Source: Branchiostoma floridae (Eukaryota > Chordata > Leptocardii > Amphioxiformes > Branchiostomatidae). From it: a DNA stretch of 64,000 nucleotides. Position numbers and translations under genes: made by a program. The stretch spans positions 23,989,659 through 24,053,658 of the forward strand of contig NC_049979.1 in NCBI RefSeq assembly GCF_000003815.2, written 5' to 3'. The notes under the pieces are model-generated. The model was not told where the DNA came from and searched no databases. It saw only the letters and a list, made by a program, of their open reading frames with translations. Positions 1 to 14,200 of this stretch are shown piece by piece; within the stretch, counting starts at the first letter, position 1; every line of letters begins with the position of its first letter.

Positions 1-641
1 TAACTTTTGATAAAGGTGGGCAGGGCAACGCAATCAGTCTGTTCGATAAAAGTGAAATGTTTACAACAAATACATACCGTATACATGTACTATCCCAGGG
101 AACATACTAACATAAGGCTTGTAGGGTAACAATATCTTGGCCTGTCTCTAAGCCATGCTTGAGTGAGATTTCAACCCATATTGGGTGGAACTTCTGTTTT
201 TTTAATTGACATTTCATGGGACCATAAGGTATACATGGACAGGTCATCACTAAAGACAGGATTCTTAATGTTGGTGTCAAGGGAAAACTATCTAAGGGAC
301 CACCAAACAGTGGTCACACTGGTCAGGTGGTCCTAATGTAGAGGAGGTCACTTGTACAGGTTTGGCTATACATTGTATATCATCAGCCTGCTTATCCATA
401 GGCTCCACACCTGAGGCATCGCCAAAAACCTGGCCAAGCTAACAAATTGCTGAAGGCAATCTGTGCATCACATAATGGCTATCTCCCATAAAGGACAGCT
501 GCAGCAAGCTGTAATGGGGGCGTCTGCGACACCTGCCTGTCTAGACCCAGGTCAGCTGCCACCCCCAGGGGCCCAACAGCTACACACGCTAATTGGACGT
601 ACATGCCTATATGACATAGGACCTGCCTTGGGCCAATGTAA

Positions 642-752
642 CAAGAACATGCCTATACCTAGAGATATTCACAGTAGTCCATACACAGGAGCTTTCCTTG
701 CTATAACTTATAAGGACTACTGGGAAAATCTCTAGGCATAGGCATCTTCTTG
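642..752. repeat. 111-bp imperfect hairpin
   Basis: Two arms of about 38 nt (from 642, and ending at 752) are inverted copies with only a few mismatches, separated by a loop of about 33 nt. The arm core reads ATGCCTATACCTAGAGAT and its partner ATCTCTAGGCATAGGCAT. The size suits a solo MITE or a pre-miRNA-like foldback; the sequence alone does not tell which. Confidence 0.6.
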
Positions 753-3023
753 AGCTAATAAATGTGCATGTCAGTCTGTAAAAAAAACACTTGAATGAAT
801 AAAAAATTAGTACAATCTGAACAAATTGCTCAAATTAGTTTTTGACATTTTAGTATACCACACAATTGCATACATGTAGCAGCAGTCTGGAGACTTATGT
901 ACATGCACATATACACACGTACATGCAAACATGCATATCCACATACTAACTTTCTAACTTGCAAGAAACTGTATTACAGATACCAACAGTTGGAAATGCA
1001 GGCACAAATCATCTCTAAGCCTTGTTGCTTTAAAAATGTCCATTGCACAGCAAAACTGCACAGTCTCACAATCTTGGGATTAAGCGCAAGGTCCTTCAGC
1101 ATGGGTGGCCCAAGGAGCCCACCTTGAGATAAGACTGCCCAGGTATCCACTGAGAACCATTATCACAATTATTACCTGTTTACAGTATTCCTACAACTGT
1201 GCTTCTTCTCTTTCTTCACAGTTAACAGTTCTTACACATCCTTTTATAGATGTGACTCTTCAAATAAGGGCTTACATTCCTTCTTGGAAGAAGCTGGCAC
1301 ATCAAGGGTTCCATCTCTGTCATACTGGATAGTTCAAGTTGTAAAGTAGTAAACCAACACGACAAGTCATGCATGGTGACAACGGACGTCATTACAGAAC
1401 CTTGGGAGTACAAATAGCCATAATCCCGGCTCTGTGAGGACGTAAAATGTAAACTTGCAGACTGCGAGAATGATTTTCTGTCGAGTTCAAGGGAACAGTC
1501 AAGCATCAGATACATACATACATAATCCTCTGCAATGAGGCGACAAGGAGTAGCCATTTGCAGAGATTGTGATAAGAGAGACAAATTACTGGAGAGTATC
1601 ATCATACAGTGGGGTGAAGCAAGGTGTTTGTTTAAATGCTTTATAATATAAAATGTTTCTGCTTTTTTTGACAAAAATGTAGGCCAGTGCATCTTTGTTG
1701 AAAGCTGTTAGTACATTCTGATATAAAAATGTTAGAAATACTGTACTATTGCAAAAAAGTTTATTTTTGACATAAAGAATACAAACTTTAAGTAAAAAAA
1801 AGAACTACCACTGATAAACCAATATCTTCTACTTGATGTAAAATTTACACAAATTATTTCCCTACTGGGTCACCCCCATTTACCAATGGACTAGTCCTGA
1901 CAGTGTAATGTCCAAATCCAAGTGATAAACCTTGTCATGATTGGTGGCATCATGACATGTCACATACTGTGTCATGTCACCCATACATGTAGTTCAAGAA
2001 TCCACATTGGAGTCTTCATCTCCATATGATTAGCAACAATACTATCTCAAGAGTCTTCCTTATTAATATCATTAGTTTGATGTACATTACATTAATGAGA
2101 CTATATATAAAAAATATACCTGAAAAAAAATTAGCAAACATGATGACAATTTGGTCCAGTTACAACAATTCAAGAGTCGAATACATTAAAACAGCTTTAA
2201 CCTATAACCATATGAGCATGAATTTGTCAATGGGTTTTATCACAAGAAACAAACATGAGATAGAAACTTTGGACATTCTGCTACAGTATCAAAGAAAGCT
2301 GCCAGGGGGGCCAAAATCTATCTTTGATACGACCATTAAACTGGAGCTAATATAAAAACAGAGCTTGTTAGAACAAGAAAGAATAAATTTTCTCCATAAA
2401 ATATTCCACCTGGTATGCTGAAACACAATGTAATAAGTATATTCCCTGCTCACAGTTCCTAGTAAAGTTCTAATCTATTCTTTTGAGATATGACTTTACT
2501 TTCTCTTTCATTCAAGCATGTCCCCATATGGATGTGCTGTTCTGTTTCTTAATTCTCTTTACATCCCCTGACAGTTGAGGTTTACATTTGACATTTCCTG
2601 ATTCAAGCAAGGAGAGCAAAGAGCTTGTGTGATGAGCAAATCTAAGCACAGAGGTTTGCTTTTCTCTTGACTTGATCTAATACTGTACAGTTGATCCAGA
2701 GATACGTCATGTAACTACTAGTATAACCTTCAGTACTCTGATGGTGACATACTAATGTAAAGCACAAAGGTTGTGCAATACAGTGGCCACTGTGTCACTT
2801 CTGTAAATACTTAATAATATCTGTACACTTGGAAACACCATATAGAAAGGGTTGGAGTTTATTACCATAAGATTATCATTTCAGTTAAGGATAGTAAGTT
2901 TGTAGTTAATCCAATTCTAGTTGATTGATAATGTTAATTTCCTGTTAGTCCTTTTCTTATCCTTAATAATAATACCCACAGTTAAGCAGGATTATCTTGT
3001 CTTACCCTTGCACATTTGCGAAA

Positions 3024-3333
3024 CAGGGCTCGAAAAATTTGGGTGCACAACATAAGATAGTCTGCAAAACATAATTACAAAACTTATCAATTACTACCTT
3101 TCTTCGGAACTTGGATTTATAAATCTATAGCCACTTCAAAATTTTTAACAAGCAATACAAAAAAGTGCAATATAGTTTTTATTGCTTTGTTATTCTGATG
3201 CTCAAATATCAAGCATATTTTGTATACTGGTGCACAACATGACCCTTAAACTACAGCGTACAAAAATATCTAGGTGCACAACTCCAATTTTGGGTGCACA
3301 GAGGTGCACATGCGCCATGGATTTCGAGCCCTG
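3024..3333. mobile_element. hAT-like MITE with CAGGGCTCGAAA ends
   Basis: The left end reads CAGGGCTCGAAAAATT and the right end ATTTCGAGCCCTG, giving a terminal inverted repeat of about 12 bp that starts CA and ends TG, as hAT elements do. The interior repeats a GGTGCACA motif several times and has no coding capacity. A convincing 8-bp target duplication is not visible, so the superfamily is tentative. A diverged relative of the interior lies at about 5720-5940 without these ends. Confidence 0.5.
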
Positions 3334-6300
3334 CAAAGGAGTTTACTTAAAAGCCTCAAGGCAAACAACAAACATTCCCTGCATACAAGTGAGCTTACAC
3401 TCTTACAGACATCATAATGTTTGTTTTACGGCATTTTGTGAGGTAAAACTAAGTAAAACTTAAGCGCACCCATCGTAAACTGACCCCCGAATGATACATT
3501 TAAAGCCTATAAAGAAGTCAGCACATGATGTACACTCTGTAAGGTGACCCCCAGTGACCCCACTCCTAAATGACCTGTGTCCATTTCATTCAGCCCTGAC
3601 CACTCATGCCACCACACCCTCCTCAAACACATCATGCCACCTGTTAACCACACCTCCCCTGTACTCTGACATGCCCTGCCACCAACATTAATCATTTTCC
3701 TTTTTCAGACCGCTCGCACGCTTTGAAAGTCAGGGAACAAAGATAAAAAGGATAGATGACATAAAAGATGGCAGACCACATTCTCTTTGCTTGTGTTACT
3801 TTCATCTTTCAGAAGGTTAGACAACTTGTAAAAACATGAGGCCTTTAGTGCGGCCTGCTACTTTGTAGGTAATGTTAGCTTTTTTAAATCTTCTCAATAA
3901 AACATAAGAATATGAAAGATAACACACGTTTCATCTCTTTCTGACATTTGTTCTTGTTTCATTTCTCTTTTATGTGGCAGTCCCTGGGACCCCAAACCCA
4001 ATAAAATGGATGGCCATGCTGTATATCAGGCAAACACTTCCTCTCTTCCCATGGTGAGGACGTGCTGTACAGATATCATCAAGGGCAGGATGATCGCATT
4101 TCCGTCCTCCGCAGGACCAGCATCTGTATGGCGACGCCCGCTAACTCATTTGGACTATTTACTCAAGGTTATGTCGGGACATCAAGTGTAATATAGATTC
4201 TGATGTGGCACATATAACAGACATATAGCAGAACTTAGAAATTTTACCAAACATGGGCATGGAGCATTTCCGTATGCTACTCTGCTTCTCCCTCATACAT
4301 CCATGTACTTTAATTTGACCTTTGCTTATATTCTTCTACCTACATAAGTCATAATTCCCATTAAAAGGACAAGTGCATAAGTCATGCCTTGGGCTTTATC
4401 AGATGAGAACAAGACCTAACCACCTTCCAAATATCATCACAATCCATCCTACAGAGCTACAGACACAAAGAAAGACACACCAAAAACAATACCTGTTTTT
4501 CATGGCGGTCATATAAATAATATTTGCACCAGTACACAACTTCTCCATGAGTCATCATTTTTTTACAAATTACAAAGGAACTTCTTACTCCACTTCTACT
4601 AAGTTCTTGTACTACAATATAGTACAAGGGTAAAAACAGGGTTTTGTTAAGTGTAATGCCAGCAATGTACACATGTACTGTAAAGGTAGCTGCCAATCTT
4701 GCTAGTCCAGGTCACTTATTCAGTCACGACTCGACTCCCATTTTCTCAGAATGGCCAATTTCTCTACCAAGTAGGGGCATTATATTAGTGCAGTGTGCAA
4801 TGCCAAAAAATTTACCTAACGTTAGATGATAGAGGTGGCTAACTGATATGCCGACAATTCGGCAACAGAGGTAGAAAAACAGTTTTAAATATTGCAATCT
4901 TCTGGCCATGAAATGAATATTTCAATCATTTCCTGATAATTTCCAACATTTGACAAACATGTATACATGTGTCAGTATCAGCACCAAGTAAATGTATATA
5001 AACATAGACGTACATTCAAATAAGGTACATGTAAATTCCAAAATGTATCAACTATTCTTGTGTCGACGTTACCCACATAAAGCTAATAAAGGGCTATGGT
5101 AAATGCTTCAATTCCAGCTGAATATAAAACAGTCTATGATCATCCACGTCTGCCGTGAAAACACCTCATTATCCCATCACATTATTGGTGTTCATGAATA
5201 TTCAGTGTTTACCATATTCTTGCCTTTTGTTTCTACTGACAGTTGTACAAAGCTACATGGTATGACCTGCCCTCAGGGGGCTTATGACTATATTGATAAG
5301 TATATAGCAATATAATTCTGGTCTTGCCTTGTTTGGTTTTTCAAAGGTGTTCCACTATTATGAACAACAACAAGAGCCAATTATCCGTGATCACCACACC
5401 ATGTGTGTCTGTCATCAAATGGTAATATCACGCTTACGACATGTGTTGCACTACAATGAAAGTGATATGCAAAAGGCAAGGGTGATATATTTCTTCCATG
5501 GACGGAATGTGTAATCATGTATGCATCAGGCCAAGGACAGTCTTCAGTAGGATACAGATGAAGGTTACGTCATCTATCAAGAGTCACTGCTGCTTTTTAA
5601 AAAGAACATCAATGTCATTACTTTAATATCAACTCTTCTAAAACATGCTGAATAAGCTGGTAACACTGCATCTCAGAATCAGAATTGCAATTGTTTATTC
5701 ACATGCGATACAGAAAAAAATTGTGTGTACAACATAACATAAGATATAGAAGATTTGTCAGCAAAACCTAATTACAAAATCTATTGCCTGGAGATCCTTA
5801 GAACTTGAATCTGCAATTCTACATATAGCTAACTTCCAAAATTTCGAACAAGTTACACAGCAGTGCTTTGACCATATTTTCTGATACTCAAGTATTGAGA
5901 ATACGCTATTTTCTAGACTAACATACAAAAATGTACAGCCTTAACATGTGTAACCCTACATAAATAGTAACAATATCTACTGTGCACCCACAGTAAAAGA
6001 AATGGGTATACACAATACAGCTGCAATATTGATAGCACAAAAGTCTATGTATACTCCGAGTATGGGATTCATTTCAACATGCAGCAAACACTTTTATTGA
6101 CCTATAATAGAAAATTGCAGCTTGAAACTAAGGCCCACTCCTACTACTCCTTAATATGTATACAAAGATTCCATTCTACCACGCCCAAATTGTGGATACA
6201 GTTGTACGTGCCTTTGCAATCTTGCACAACCTTCCTTTTACCTTATTTGAACAGTGCTGCCACTCCAATGGATAGTGCCCTGTTCATTAAGCCTGACACA

Positions 6301-9300
6301 TACATGTACATGTTACTACTAAACAACCATAGCAGTGCCATACCTCTTTATTTTCAGGTGTTTTTTTAGGAAGTCCTAACATTCCAAAGATGCATTTGCA
6401 CAACATTGCAAGGCTTAATAAGCACCTTTGCAACACATTTTTATGGACTTGACTCTTCTAAGTTTGAGGTAAGATCCCCTAAAGTGATTCCACATCCTAA
6501 TAACAGATTACAAGATAAGGTTATTCTCCCACATAAGGGCACATTTTTCTGTGCCATTAATTCCATTGAGATAACAAACTCTACATGCACAAGATGTTGG
6601 GGGAGAATACTGTAAATGCTTTTAAGTTTGCAGTGATTTAATTTTGCAGTTTGGAGAAAATGAAGCACAGTTTTTAAGTTCATGGCAAAACAGTTACAGC
6701 ATGAACCATTGTGCAGATTTAAAACATTACTGTACTTGCAGACAATGCCGTATCTGGTTACTACAAGATGATCTTGAATTCCTTACATAAACTTTTCTTT
6801 ACCTTGTCTATCCATATGACAACAATAGTCGAGGAGCTGACAGATACTAGAACTAGTGATGCATCTACAACATATCATTACAAGCTGACGTGAAAATGAT
6901 ACATAGCAGTATCTACTTACACCTGCTGCCAACACATGGAAATGCACTCACCAAATGTTGGCTCCACAGACAGATTTTCTACTTCAGATGAACAACTCAG
7001 TTGCTTTTAGCACTATATTTTAGGTTGAATACTACAATATTAAGAACGTCATGTACTGATATAGGAAAGCCAAGGGTTTCAGAATTATTGGCGCTGCTTT
7101 TCAACAACCTGTTGCTAGGGCTAACAGATGCCCTTGACCCCATTGAGTGTATGCCCTATTTCAACTTTTTTCACTGTATCTGATGATATGTAAGACTAAC
7201 TGCTTTCCCATATATGTCCAATGTACTGTCAATCCAATACACTGTATATCTTTACCTGCCTTACCTGTTACAAAATTCTGCACTGTTCAGTATCCAAAGA
7301 CACGATTACAATTGGCTTTTACATTCCCAATCTGTCCAGGTTATATATAGAACCCCTCAGGTCTGGTATGTCTCTGCTAGTGAAGGCAACCGGAATTGAA
7401 AATGTCACGACAAAGTCATACCAGTTGTCAACACAACTAATTACCTGGTGGGAAAACATGTGTCCCATATTCAGGAAAGATAGCAGGGCCCATAATTAAA
7501 TATAAATATCCAACGCTGCCCAATGAAACATACATGTAGCCTCCTGTTTACATGTTTCACTTTCAATTTTATCATCTTCCTCCTACCAAATCTAGCAACT
7601 TAAACCAGCGTCTAATAAACAAGCCCATGCTTTAACTTAAGGCTTTAATTCGAGATGCCATGTACCAATGCCTCTTTTACTTGCTATGTTAGTATGTATG
7701 TAGAAGAATATTTACTGACTTGGCAAAAAAATAACTATCTTTACCAAACAATTGCTTTCTTCAGTTGTAGGAAACAAATCTACAAAGACTTCTGTGTATC
7801 GACGAACAAACATGCAAAAACAAGGTACACTGTAGCTTATTGCTTCTCCCTGATTTAAACCACCACATCATAACTAACATCCATCCACAGCAAAACTTCA
7901 CTGACCTGATCTGAAGCATTTCATCTATCAACATAATTAGTGCATGTATTGGTGCAGACCCTACCTACTGACATATTGAAACCAAAAGTGGAACATGTCT
8001 TTATAATTGTGCCTTTGAGACCTGCATTAAAATCAACATAAAACATGTGTTTCATATAGACACTTTGTAAATGAATGTTTTAGAAATCATAACTTGCAAA
8101 TTAAGGAAACACTATAGTTCTCACATGAACAGCCTGGATTAAGTCTTTTGTTATTTACTTTTCATAATGGCAATTATGGGCACTGGGAAGAAAGATGGTG
8201 ATTGGTGAATATACATAACTAATGTGAGGTCTGCCAAAAAAGTAATTACCTCTCTGCAGTTTGTCAATATCATGGCCAAACATGTCAATAGCTTGGAAAT
8301 ATGACTTTGCACTTGACAATGGAGGCATAACAACTGTAATAAACCTGACACCACATATGTCACGTCTTGTAAATCAGCTGAATGGATTCTAACACTCAAA
8401 ATACCCAATATATACAGCTAATAATTGAAGTATATGTATATTTGTATGGATAGGTCTACAATTTTCCCTCTCTAGGTGACAGCACACGAACCTTATATAG
8501 CAAGACCCCAAAACGACCTCCTTAAAGGTCAGACCTCCCAATTGCACATTACCAGAGGTCGTACAGAACACAGGGACTCCCCTTTCCAGGTGAGTTGACA
8601 CCTGGGGTGGGGGTGGAGATGAGACGTGCACAGAATGAAGGAGTCTGCAACAAATTGGCCGGGTCCTTAGGGTTCACTTTGTCGTGTGTTTACTGACAAC
8701 AAAACCAAACAGCCTTCAAGGATAATGTTGTCAGTAGGCAACAGCACTAAAGTCAACATCCACATGCTTAGACATGCTCAAGGAATACCTGAGGACCAGT
8801 GATGATATCTGTCTGTTACATAATATCTCAATATATTCTATCAGTACTACAAATAAGGTAGTACAGAAAGTATGTGTTATACTCAATTGCTACTGCAACA
8901 TTACAGATGAGGTTCAAGTTTACCAGTGCCAGTCTCTATGAGTCTATCTCTAAATGCCTATCTTGATGACATGATAAGTAGCCTGAACATTACACCAACT
9001 TTTGGGCACTGTTCCTGGCTTCCCTGATACTTAAAAGGAGAGGGATCATTAGCTTGAGAATGGACTATGTTGACCAGTCAAGCTGGTGAAAGCAATCCTG
9101 AAGGTTCAAAGTGGCATTGCATTCCCAAATGGAACTGCTGTCTGTATCATTCTCACAGTACACAAGATGGTATCAACATTGATGGATGTGGTCCGGCACC
9201 ATTATAGCAGTAAGCTCCTTTGAACTTACTGCTCAATAGACTTTGGCAGTGATGCCCATCTGTCTTCATGATGGAGGAATAAAAATACAATACCTCCTGC

Positions 9301-10117
9301 GGTGCTTTCCTGACCTTTTGCAAGTGTGTGCTTCAAGATGCTATCCCCACAGAGATGGCCTATCATTGATTTTTATATATACCTATGGTCGGCATCGTGG
9401 AAACTTAGCAAGAAGAGAATGACTGAGGCAACCTACATTTCCTTTGCACAAACATTGAAATTAGCTTAATGCTGCAATTCCAGCATAAGAAAATATAAAT
9501 TCATAGGGAATAGGTGGGGGTAGAAATAATGTCATACCGCAAATGGCCCCAAATTAACTCATTTATCTTGGTGGCAAATCGAGTCTAATGTGATAAGCTA
9601 CATGTCACCCTTCCAAGGAAGAAATTGCATTACAAGAACGACCTCTTCTCTCCTTGAACAATCATCTGCGTCCCTGGGTGATTCAGAAGACAACGACAAG
9701 GTATGAAAAACACCTGTTTTGGCAGGTAACACTGAAGGGAACAGTTCATATATAGCTCTTGCAGGTGGCATCTACGTGCGGCAACAAACCACGTCTGATG
9801 CGGCAGGCTGGCGTTATGGATTACGTACAGACTAATTCGACGTCGTGACCCGACGCCTTGGCCGCACGCCATGCCCGTCCCACCAGACTAGATCCCAACA
9901 AAAACCTGTTTGAAGTGTGTGATCCTCCACGCCTCACTCGCACACGCCTACCAACAAGCTCTGACCACCCCATCTCCAACATCCGACTTCACATCGTCCC
10001 ACTGCACACAAACCTCTCCACAGGAGCCACCACACACAGCCACATCCCCACCCACTTAACACTACATCCTAAGACTTCTATGACTATTTTCTTGAAGACT
10101 TCCGTACGGTTGTTTAC

Positions 10118-10366
10118 CTTGCGGACACCTTTATACGGGTAGAAGTAGAGCTCGCGGCCTACGTTGAAGCAGATCCGGTCGCCCGAGCCGTCCTTTTCCC
10201 CGCTCACATTGATGAAAGACACCCTGACGGGATGGCAGCCCTGTGCGTTGTATGGTACCCTATTCGGCCGGGAGTATTCTGAGAGGGAGAGCAGCTTGTA
10301 AGTGCCCTCTCTGGTGGTAAATTGTGTCTTGAGTTCGTTCTCTTTTCCTCCTCCCTCGGCCGCCAT
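10118..10366 (-). CDS. WDR20: WDR20, first coding exon
   Basis: Codons 1-83 of WD repeat-containing protein 20, the WD40 adaptor that with WDR48/UAF1 binds and activates the deubiquitinases USP12 and USP46. The exon starts MAAEGGGKENELKTQFTTRE and shows the family hallmarks EYSRPNRVP, PVRVSFINV and ICFNVGRELYFYPYKGVRK, which I recognise from the vertebrate protein. The start is the first Met after an in-frame start context at GCCGCCATG. The exon ends in phase 0 at a GTAAAC donor after VRK. No other exon is in the window, so the gene continues past position 1. It stands head to head with the YqaJ-type gene, about 0.9 kb away. Confidence 0.95.
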
Positions 10367-11297
10367 GTTGGATTTCTAGGAGTGAACTCTGCAAGGCCCC
10401 GGATGTTACTAACTACGCATGCGTACTATAACCAGATTACCCAAAGGCCTTTGCAAAATTTCCCGCGAAACTTCGTCGTGGTTTTCGTTTCTACTTGCCG
10501 TTTTCACATTTCCAAGGTCACGTTAAAGGCACAAGCGGTCCTTGAAACATGTGAATTTGATATGGAACATAGAGGTATGAAGAAGTGCTCAGATTAACAC
10601 GTTGGGTTGTAGAACGAGGGAACAAGCTGGGCCACGCCCTCTACCAGCGCCCCCCTCCCCTCCCGGTCTCTGTTTCAACTTCATGCGACACACAGGCAAA
10701 ACGGCGTTCTCTACTCACTCCATCGTCTGACAACTTGTAATAGCATTACTACTGTGCTTGGCAGGAAAAATTTTAATGAGTAGAAGGATTGTTTGGTGAT
10801 TGTGTTGTGTTAAAAATAAAGCAATCTGACTCCACTGAGGTTGAACCAGACAGTTAACACTTTTTGTAGATTCAGATAGTTATGATCATGTTCACCTTCC
10901 CGGAAGGAAAATGAATATTGCTCCTTTTTTCTTCTCCAAACAACTTAAGTAAATGACCCGGACCAGTTTGTTGTCACCGTGGTCACTGGAGGTGTAGCAG
11001 ACACCCAGTCCTGTTTGATAACATAATGTAGCAAGTGGCAGGACAGACCCGGAGTGGCTGGTCACTATATATACAAATTTTGTTAAAATGAATATCATGT
11101 GAAGGTAAACATATATTCACTTGCAAATGTTACCTTACAAATTTGGTGGTTGTATTCCAGTGTGTTGTATTATGTGGAAAAATAGCTTATACAAATTAGT
11201 GTCATCAAGCACATGTCATTTATTTAACAGTAAGTCATAAAAGTCAAGGTTAATTTCATGTGACCTATTAAAGTTGCAAGATTTTTTCTATTCATAG
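10367..11297. other. divergent WDR20 / YqaJ-gene promoter interval
   Basis: About 930 bp separate the WDR20 start codon from the first recognised exon of the YqaJ-type gene. The half next to WDR20 is GC-richer than its surroundings and probably holds the WDR20 promoter. A 5' exon of the YqaJ-type gene may also lie here, but none could be fixed by frame and splice phase. No TATA box or other factor site stood out. Confidence 0.4.
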
Positions 11298-14200
11298 GGA
11301 CAGAGCCAATTATGCTCGATTATGGAGATCCATGTGAAACAGCGGACAGAGGAGTGGTACGAGTTGAGGCGGGGAGTCGTCCTGACTGCCTCCCGGTTTG
11401 GAGAAGCTCTCGGAGTGGGAAAGGGACGGCCATATGACTTCTTCTTGTCTCTTGTGTCAGATGATCCTTTGTATGAGGTACATGTATTGCCTTTCTTTTT
11501 GAAGTCTGCCTTTTGCTTTTACCCTGGGAAAACCAAACTGTGCCCCCACAACACCCGCCCACCTGACAATCCACCTGGCCTCAACTACTAGTATCACTTG
11601 CCTCTCACGCCGGCTCTTAGGAATTTGGTTTTCCCAGGATATTTTCTTTGTACCTTTTACCGAGTTTCTTATGGTCAAGTATGATTATAGAACTACATGT
11701 AGGATCCACTAAAAGGTGAGGTGAGTATCCATTAAATTAATGGAGATATTCTGGTATATCTATCTACTCTCAATTTTTACATATATTTTACATCTAGAGA
11801 GGTTTATTTTGCATTGTGTACTTACTAAGTAGGGTTCTTATGGATAGTGGCTTGATTGTTACAATAACTGATTTCCAAGAGAAGTCATGATGAAGATTAC
11901 AGCTGCCAAAATCGTCATCCATACACGAAGTTGTTAGTAGTGCGTAGGATATTAAAATTTCATTACACATGCTTAAGATTAGATAAGCCAAAACTTCTCA
12001 TTTTACAAGATTCTCATTCTAAAAAGATTCCATATAATTAAGATGAACTTGAGGTCATATATTTTGTCTTTTTACTATTTTTTAATGACATTATTGTGTC
12101 TGCATAGGGAGATAGTGGCAACTCCTTTACACAGCATGGCATAGATATGGAGCGTATAATAGATGAGATGTATGGACTTCTGACTGGCAACCACACAGAG
12201 GAGGCAGGTTTCTGGGTACCACAGCCAAACAGTGTATTATACAAACTCTGTGGAGCATCGCCTGATGGAAAGGTAAGTTAAGGCTAGGAAAAATTATGTG
12301 TTTCAGACTAGAGCTGTGTACTTAGACAAATTCTTAATAGATGCAGGTCTGGGTCTGTACCTCTACCTGAACTACTTGTTCAAACAAGAGTTTGGAGGCC
12401 TTATACCTCCATGAGATATTTGAAGCTTTTTCTTTTTGCATTTATGCAAGTGTATTCTGTATCAAATCTCCAAGCAGAATGTTCAGTGGTCATGCCCTGC
12501 TTTTAGGTGGTTAATGATATTTCTCCCATGCAACAGCTAAGGAGCCATTTTTCAACACATCAATCATGATGTACAAAATGTATGTCAATGTTACATTTAC
12601 TGTCTATCCACAGGTGTATTTTGGTTTGGAGACCCAACCAGCAGGGCTGGTGGAATATAAGGCTCCCGTCAACCACCTGTACACCCAGCAGAAGCACCCC
12701 CCACATGGCATACCTCGAAACTACATGGCACAGGTTCTCTTTGTTTGTATTGCATACGGAGCAAATCTCCTTGTGGCTATTAACATTTCAGGTTTGTTCT
12801 GAAGCATGCAAGGCAAATATCTGAACAGATTTATGTCATCCACTCACACTAAGAAGAAGCCCAGCTTTTTCCGTTAAGTCTGGTGGTGGTTGTGGTGGTG
12901 GTGGTGGTGGTTAGGGGGTGTTACAAGCTAAGTAGCACGGTGGATTTCTTCAAACACAGGACCTCCATTCAGTGTCCTTTTCTGGGATTTCCTTAACCTA
13001 GGCCAGGTGCTCGTTTTCACCCGAGTGAAGTGAGTAAAAGAAACCAACACACTCAGCAAGACCCAGGGTATGCTAGGCTAAATATGTGACCCGTAGATGC
13101 CACATTGCACTACATGCACTAGCTAACAAAAAAGTATCTTGACATGATTTCTCCTCTGTCTGAGATACTTTACGTTATCGTTTGTTATTTATGTTTATGG
13201 CTAACAGATACAGGGTCAGATGGCTTTCTCCGGTCTTCCCTGGTGTGACTTCATGGCAGTTTGTACAGCAACAAGGGAGATGATGTTGAGGAGGGTTCAC
13301 TTCCACCAGAAGTACTGGAGCTTCCTGGCTAACCGACTCAAACAGTTCTGCCTGGCAGTGCAGGCGGCACGGCGTAGGAAAGAAAATGGGCTGCCCTTTG
13401 ACAAAGTACCAGGTCCGGACACAATCACTGTCACATTCTCCTATGCAGAGCTTTGGCGTAGTCCATACAATATACCTTGGGAATCTTTTTTGCCAAACGA
13501 AAACTTTTGGGCAATTTGGTACAGAAACTATTGGGGGTACAGACACTACTGGGGGTACAGACACTACTGGGGATAGGGACACTACAGGGGTTATGGACAC
13601 TACAGGGGTAGGGACACCACACTTCTGCAGTACTTGAAAATTACACTAGAGGGCACAACAAGGTTGCCATATGCATACCGTATGCCCACTAGGAGGAACA
13701 ATGTGTTACATGTAGCTGTGTTCAATATAGGTAATTGTCTATAGCTGGACACAGTATGGTGATTACATCTCAAAATAGTACATTGAAGTAAAAAGTGTTC
13801 CATTGTTTAATGTTTGAAAGGAACAATATTCTTTTATATAGGTTAGGCCACACTGTTCTGGCATACCATGTTCTGTGTTTTGAATCATTTGTCAATTGTC
13901 CTAACCACATATATTCCATATTGAATGTGGCAACTTTCTAAAAATATTATTAACACTCTGACATCAGTTGTGGAATGCCCAGAGGGTGTCATCCATCTTA
14001 TAAATTCAGTAGAGGCCTCTATGGCCTTACCATGCCTCCCATCATACATTTGAGTGTATGTTATTGTATTTACCTATCTACGAGGGGCGTTCAATTAGTA
14101 ATAACTCTGACCCACTTCCAGTTGTCTGATCTAGATGAAATTTTGCATGTGTAATGATTCATATCTTTATATTTTATGTTGCAAAAAAAGAGCTCTGAAC

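Larger units (their letters stand above)
1..10117 (-). other. probable WDR20 intron 1 (no exon seen)
   Basis: Ten kilobases of AT-rich sequence lie downstream (on the minus strand) of the WDR20 first exon. I found no second WDR20 exon here on the minus strand and no open frame that resembles a known protein on either strand. The simplest reading is that this is the first intron of WDR20, with the remaining exons beyond the left edge. It holds a hairpin at 642-752, a TIR element at 3024-3333 and a diverged relative of that element's interior at about 5720-5940. The rest shows nothing I can name. Confidence 0.55.

Noticed and set aside
463-2355. Open frames of 75-156 residues at the left end
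   Set aside because: Low-complexity composition, no domain pattern and no splice or start context; they lie in the probable WDR20 intron.
13413-13576. Extension of YqaJ exon 4 through the minisatellite
   Set aside because: The frame stays open but becomes repeat-coded (YWGYRHYWG), and the phase of exon 5 fits a donor near 13412.
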